DNA of 64,000 nt from Corynebacterium tuberculostearicum (GTDB lineage: Bacteria; Actinomycetota; Actinomycetes; Mycobacteriales; Mycobacteriaceae), in assembly GCF_013408445.1 (NCBI RefSeq), contig NZ_JACBZL010000001.1, forward strand, positions 1,550,001 to 1,614,000. The letters run 5' to 3'. Below, one piece after another: positions 61,501 through 64,000 of this stretch. A program made the translations under genes and the position numbers. The number at the start of each line of letters is the position of its first letter. Positions within the stretch are counted from its first letter, which is position 1. The notes beneath the pieces are model-generated. The model ran no database searches. It was not told the DNA's origin and saw only the letters and a program-made list of their open reading frames with translations.

Positions 61501-63234
61501 GGAACGGGAGTGGTTGCGGCGGGCGACGGTGCGGGCGACGTCGACAAGCGCGGGCTTTTCCGCCTCAATGAAGTCTGCCAACAGGGCCGCAGCGCGTGCC
61601 CGGTGCGAAGGCAAGAGGCCAGAGACCGGCAACGCCACCGTGTCGGTGGAAAGCTGCGGCGCGCGTTCAGCCGGGGTGCCGCGGTAATCGGTGAGCACGA
61701 CGTGCGCATTGGTGCCACCGAAACCAAAGCCGGATACGCCAGCGACCTTGTGGCCGGAGTACTCGGGCCACTCGCGCGGATCCTCGACTACCTCAAGGTG
61801 CTCGGCCTCGAAATCGATATAGCGATTCGGCGCCGAGTAATTGATATTGGCCGGAATCACGTCATTGCGCATGGCCTGGATGACCTTGATGAGGCCGACC
61901 ACGCCCGCGGCGGATTCAGAGTGGCCGATATTGGTCTTGGCAGAGCCGAGCAAAATTGGAGTTTCGACCCCGCGGCCCGCACCGAGCACGCGGCCCAGGG
62001 CAGAGGCCTCGATCGGATCACCCAGAATGGTGCCGGTGCCGTGAGCTTCGATATAGTCCACGTCCTGCGGATTTACGCCCGCATCAGCATACGCGCGACG
62101 CAGCACATCCTCCTGTGCCTCCGGGTTCGGGGCGGTCAGGCCATTAGAGTGGCCATCGGAGTTGACGGCCGAGCCCTTGATGACGGCCAGGATATCGTCG
62201 CCGTCCGCTTCCGCGTCCTCCAAGCGCTTGAGCACGAGGACGCCGGCGGCGTCGGCACGCACGATGCCATCGGCGTCGTCCGAAAAGGCGTGAATGGCGC
62301 TCGTTGGAGAGGTAACGCCCAACTCCGAGAACGCCGTGGACGCATGCGGGGCAGCCAGAATATTCACGCCGCCAGCCAGCGCCACGTCCGCGCTTCCCGT
62401 GCGCAAATCCTTCATCGCCTGGTTCACCGCCACGAGGGAGGAAGAGCAAGCCGTATCCACGTTGATGGAAGGGCCGCGGAAATCCAGGGCATAGGAAATG
62501 CGGTTGGCAACCACGGCGGAAGAAATGCCGGTCAGCGCATACGGGTGCATCTCGGCGGAATCAGCGCCGATGAGCATGCCGTAGTCATTATTGGTCGATC
62601 CCATATACACGCCGGTCTGCGTGCCACGCAGCTCATTGGCGGGAACACCAGCGTTTTCTAGCGCTTCCCACACCAGCTCCAACAGGATGCGCTGTTGGGG
62701 ATCCATATTGGCGGCCTCAAGTGGGGACAGGCCAAAAAATTCCGCGTCAAAGGAGGCGATGTCTTCGATATAGCCGCCGTCGGTATTCTGCTGGGCAATC
62801 TTCTCGCTCATGACCGGATCAGCGGAGTACTCGGACCACCGACCCACTGGCAACGGGCCAGTGCCTGCGCGGGATTCCGCCAACATAGACCAGAACTCTT
62901 GGGCATTCTTGGCGCCCGGGAAGCGTCCGGAAAGACCAATGACCGCAACGTCGGATCCCTGCGCGATCCGCGGGGCGCGCTCTTCCGGCTGGGGCGCCGC
63001 CGGTGCGTTCAGCAGGCGGTCCGCCAGCAGCTCGATGGTGGGATACTCATATGCCACGGTGGCATCGAGTCGGGTGCCCAGAAGGTTTTCCAGCTCGCCG
63101 GATAGCACTACAGCATCCCGCGAGGAGAGACCATAATTTTCCAAAGGCTTGGAATCTAGGATCTCTTCGGCGGAAACACCGGTGGCCTGGGCGACCCAGT
63201 CACGCAGCCATGCTCGCAGTTGCTCGATGGTCAT
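58528..63234 (-). CDS. pks13: Polyketide synthase Pks13 (mycolic acid condensase)
   Basis: 1568 aa, ordered ACP-KS-AT-ACP-TE. The first ACP has YGLSSRD with the likely phosphopantetheine Ser38. The KS has Cys263 in DTACSSSLVAV, His398 in EAHGTGT and His438 in NIGHSE. The AT has GMSMGEIAA (Ser706). The second ACP has DLGLDSLMGM (about 1130). The thioesterase has GGWSFGGALAYEV (about 1400). It joins two fatty acyl chains (one loaded by FadD32, one carboxylated by the Acc complex) to the mycolic beta-keto ester. Slightly shorter than M. tuberculosis Pks13 (1733 aa). Cytosolic, at the membrane face. Confidence 0.97.
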   Translation of the reverse strand: MTIEQLRAWLRDWVAQATGVSAEEILDSKPLENYGLSSRDAVVLSGELENLLGTRLDATVAYEYPTIELLADRLLNAPAAPQPEERAPRIAQGSDVAVIGLSGRFPGAKNAQEFWSMLAESRAGTGPLPVGRWSEYSADPVMSEKIAQQNTDGGYIEDIASFDAEFFGLSPLEAANMDPQQRILLELVWEALENAGVPANELRGTQTGVYMGSTNNDYGMLIGADSAEMHPYALTGISSAVVANRISYALDFRGPSINVDTACSSSLVAVNQAMKDLRTGSADVALAGGVNILAAPHASTAFSELGVTSPTSAIHAFSDDADGIVRADAAGVLVLKRLEDAEADGDDILAVIKGSAVNSDGHSNGLTAPNPEAQEDVLRRAYADAGVNPQDVDYIEAHGTGTILGDPIEASALGRVLGAGRGVETPILLGSAKTNIGHSESAAGVVGLIKVIQAMRNDVIPANINYSAPNRYIDFEAEHLEVVEDPREWPEYSGHKVAGVSGFGFGGTNAHVVLTDYRGTPAERAPQLSTDTVALPVSGLLPSHRARAAALLADFIEAEKPALVDVARTVARRNHSRSRAVVTASSTEEAVKRLRQVAEGKVSVGIAAADSPQVPGPVFVYSGFGSQHRKMAKDMIALSPQFKARLEELDAIVDFESGWSILDIVNDDAQTYDTETAQVAITAIQIALTDLFASFGVRPAGVMGMSMGEIAAAYAAGGISAEDAMVIACHRARLMGEGEASLSDAEQGAMAVVELSAEDIAALDGNIEPAVYTGPGMTTVGGPRQEVLDLVEKLDGEGKFARALNVKAAGHTSAVDPILGELHAAIAGMEAKPLHTPLFSSVDKGEVYRPGTTVHDEDYWLRMTRHSVYLQDATEAAFNAGHTQLVEISPNPVALMGLMSTAFAVGKADAQLLYALKRKVDPTESLLDLLSKLYVAGMPVDFGAVFGSGARVEAPYTQFNRQRFWTNARPSAGVSGLPGARVNLPEGKVAFSTNADQAPSALAIVEAAAEAVKPGARIIATEEHADLPPRGEVTTVVSQSIGGMSVAVYAVRGAQTELLAEGFASALDLGAAPIPGVADVPESEPAATAEVDAVRWDPAEETVEDRLALIVSESMGYDVSDLPRELPLIDLGLDSLMGMRIKNRVENDFQIPPLQVQALRDASLADVIAMVEEAVAGGSVDTSDIASADTPAPEEDEPGQGVGVAPRDASERMVFGTWATFTGKAAAGVTSALPEVSDEVATQIAERLTERAGIEVTAQQVHEAEALETLADLVREGLETEVEGNIRVLREADGPAVFMFHPAGGTTVVYQPLTRRLPEDVAVYGVERIEGSLEERAEAYIEDILHYARGRKVVLGGWSFGGALAYEVAYQLHQRTQRGQDSVDVAFIALLDTTQPSNPAPDTPEETRARWERYAAFAKKTYGLDFEPPYEMLETMGEDALMTMLAEFLATTDASEHGLAAGVLEHQRASFVDNQILAKIDFHRWADVTVPVLLFRSERMHDGAIELEPRYAEIDPDGGWGVIVKDLEIVQLQGDHLAVPDEPAIGIVGKHMDEWIEEKIRGGQADNR

Positions 63235-63277
63235 AAAAAGGTCTTTCGTTACGGAAAAATACTAAATGGCGTAGGGG

Positions 63278-63313
63278 TATATCGCTATATTTTGTCACTT
63301 TGTTAGCGATATA
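63278..63313 (-). promoter_or_regulatory. AT-rich inverted repeat between fadD32 and pks13
   Basis: TATATCGCTA (63278-63287) and TAGCGATATA (63304-63313) form perfect 10-bp arms around 16 nt, right after the fadD32 stop and 44-79 nt before the pks13 start. It could be an operator, a processing hairpin or part of a pks13 promoter; no T tract follows, so it is unlikely to be a full terminator. Confidence 0.5.
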
Positions 63314-64000
63314 TCAGAATCCCACATAATTCTTCTTGGCTACGCGGCGCGCAATCTTGCCGGAGGACGTGCGGTTGATTTCGCCAGGTGCCTTCCACAC
63401 GATGTCATCCGGAGTGATGCCGTGGTGGGCAGTGACCGCGGTGCGAATGGCCTCGGTTGCCTCGGCATCGCCGGACGGCTGCGCATCATCGGCGCGCTCC
63501 ACCAGCACAACGAGGGACTCAGAGTCATTGCCTTCCACGGAGAAGGCAGCAACGGAATCCGGGCGAACCTGCGCGGAAGCTGCTTGCACCGTGCCCTCAA
63601 TATCCTGCGGATAATGGTTGCGCCCAGCAATGACGATGAGATCCTTCAGGCGGCCCGTAATGTACAGCTCACCATCCACGATGGTTGCCAAGTCTCCGGT
63701 GGCCATCCAGTAATCGTCTTCCGGCAGGCCATCCTGCAGGCGCTCACCCAGCGTATTGCGGAAGGTCGCAGCAGTTTCCTCTGGGCGGTTGAGGTAGCCG
63801 GTGGCCATATTGGGGCCGTGGACCCAGATTTCTCCGATAACGCCGTCCTTTACCTCGGCGCGAGTTTCCGGATCCACAATGGCGAGGTGCTGACGCGGCA
63901 CGCACTGTCCATTGGAAGCGTAGGCAACGGTGTCTTCGGATTTATCCTCGATGACGGCGCGACCTGCAGCTAGCTCCGCGCGGTTAAAGTGCGCGATGAC
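63314..64000 (-). CDS. fadD32: Fatty-acyl-AMP ligase FadD32, C-terminal part (5' end outside window)
   Basis: The frame is open to base 64000, so about 228 C-terminal residues are visible. WMATGDLATIVDGELYITGRLKDLIVIAGRNHYPQDIE (in parts: WMATGDL, YITGRLKDLIVIAGRN) is the adenylate-forming hinge region A8. RTSSGKIARR holds the conserved C-terminal Lys. The protein activates the long meromycolic chain as acyl-AMP and loads it on the Pks13 ACP. It is 79 bp upstream of pks13 on the same strand, the conserved fadD32-pks13-accD order. Confidence 0.94.
   Translation of the reverse strand, partial: VIAHFNRAELAAGRAVIEDKSEDTVAYASNGQCVPRQHLAIVDPETRAEVKDGVIGEIWVHGPNMATGYLNRPEETAATFRNTLGERLQDGLPEDDYWMATGDLATIVDGELYITGRLKDLIVIAGRNHYPQDIEGTVQAASAQVRPDSVAAFSVEGNDSESLVVLVERADDAQPSGDAEATEAIRTAVTAHHGITPDDIVWKAPGEINRTSSGKIARRVAKKNYVGF

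Noticed and set aside
61045..62661. 538-codon plus-strand frame opposite pks13
   Set aside because: Antisense shadow; the KS active-site motifs are on the minus strand.

Overview
The window is a GC-rich chromosomal segment from a mycolic-acid-producing actinobacterium, almost certainly a Corynebacterium. The evidence is an fadD32-pks13-accD3 mycolate condensation block, an MmpL-type mycolate exporter, AftD, trehalose-mycolate export factors (TmaT- and MtrP-like), Spa-type sortase-assembled pili, GTP-dependent PEPCK, and many start codons lying 4-8 nt behind a TANNNT -10 element (leaderless style). Species cannot be fixed from the sequence alone.

Layout. 1-8514: the 3' end of a PutA-like P5C dehydrogenase, an AI-2E family permease, a secreted protein, an MTA/SAH-type nucleosidase, an unknown 327-aa protein, then three exported proteins with acidic Ser/Thr linkers (two are tandem LppP/LprE-like lipoproteins) and a small membrane protein. 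8511-12070: sulfate activation and reduction genes cysH-cysD-cysN, with a divergent FprA-like mini-protein and a probable McbR operator between them; no cysI or APS kinase is present here. 12276-13901: a three-gene exported/membrane set (DUF6230, DUF6114, secreted protein). 14146-21509: an Rv0338c-like Fe-S reductase with a long Pro/Ala tail, a cation/proton antiporter, a DUF1707 protein, an AlaT aminotransferase and a YibE/F protein. 21581-23645: ugd, dcd and tRNA-Gly(CCC). 23696-31957: a Spa-type pilus locus (major pilin, sortase, base pilin, tip adhesin, plus a second sortase converging from the other side). 32603-37268: an ABC exporter, a VanW protein and the LpqI-like GH3 hexosaminidase. 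37327-46593: a universal stress protein, DUF2613-AftD, and the trehalose-mycolate processing neighbourhood (TmaT, DUF3068, an Rv0226c-like membrane protein, a GT4 glycosyltransferase, MtrP).

46574-49628 is an accessory island: a lactococcin-972-like bacteriocin with its dedicated ABC transporter pair. The bacteriocin carries an apparent -1 frameshift in an A6 run inside its signal peptide. 49756-56808 holds pckG, then trmB, an NYN protein, the MmpL exporter, a YbhN-like flippase-family protein and DUF3054. 56848-64000 holds fadD32 (partial), pks13 and accD3, followed by an unlisted 31-codon amphipathic peptide gene that resembles corynebacterial mycomembrane channel peptides (PorA/PorH type).

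The genes from about 36 kb to the end form a cell-envelope district. Pks13, AccD3 and FadD32 make mycolate; MmpL, TmaT and MtrP move trehalose mycolates outward; AftD decorates arabinan; LpqI recycles peptidoglycan sugars; the pilus locus and the putative channel peptide are surface end products. The most interesting items are the short peptide gene at 56848-56943 and the frameshifted bacteriocin locus.
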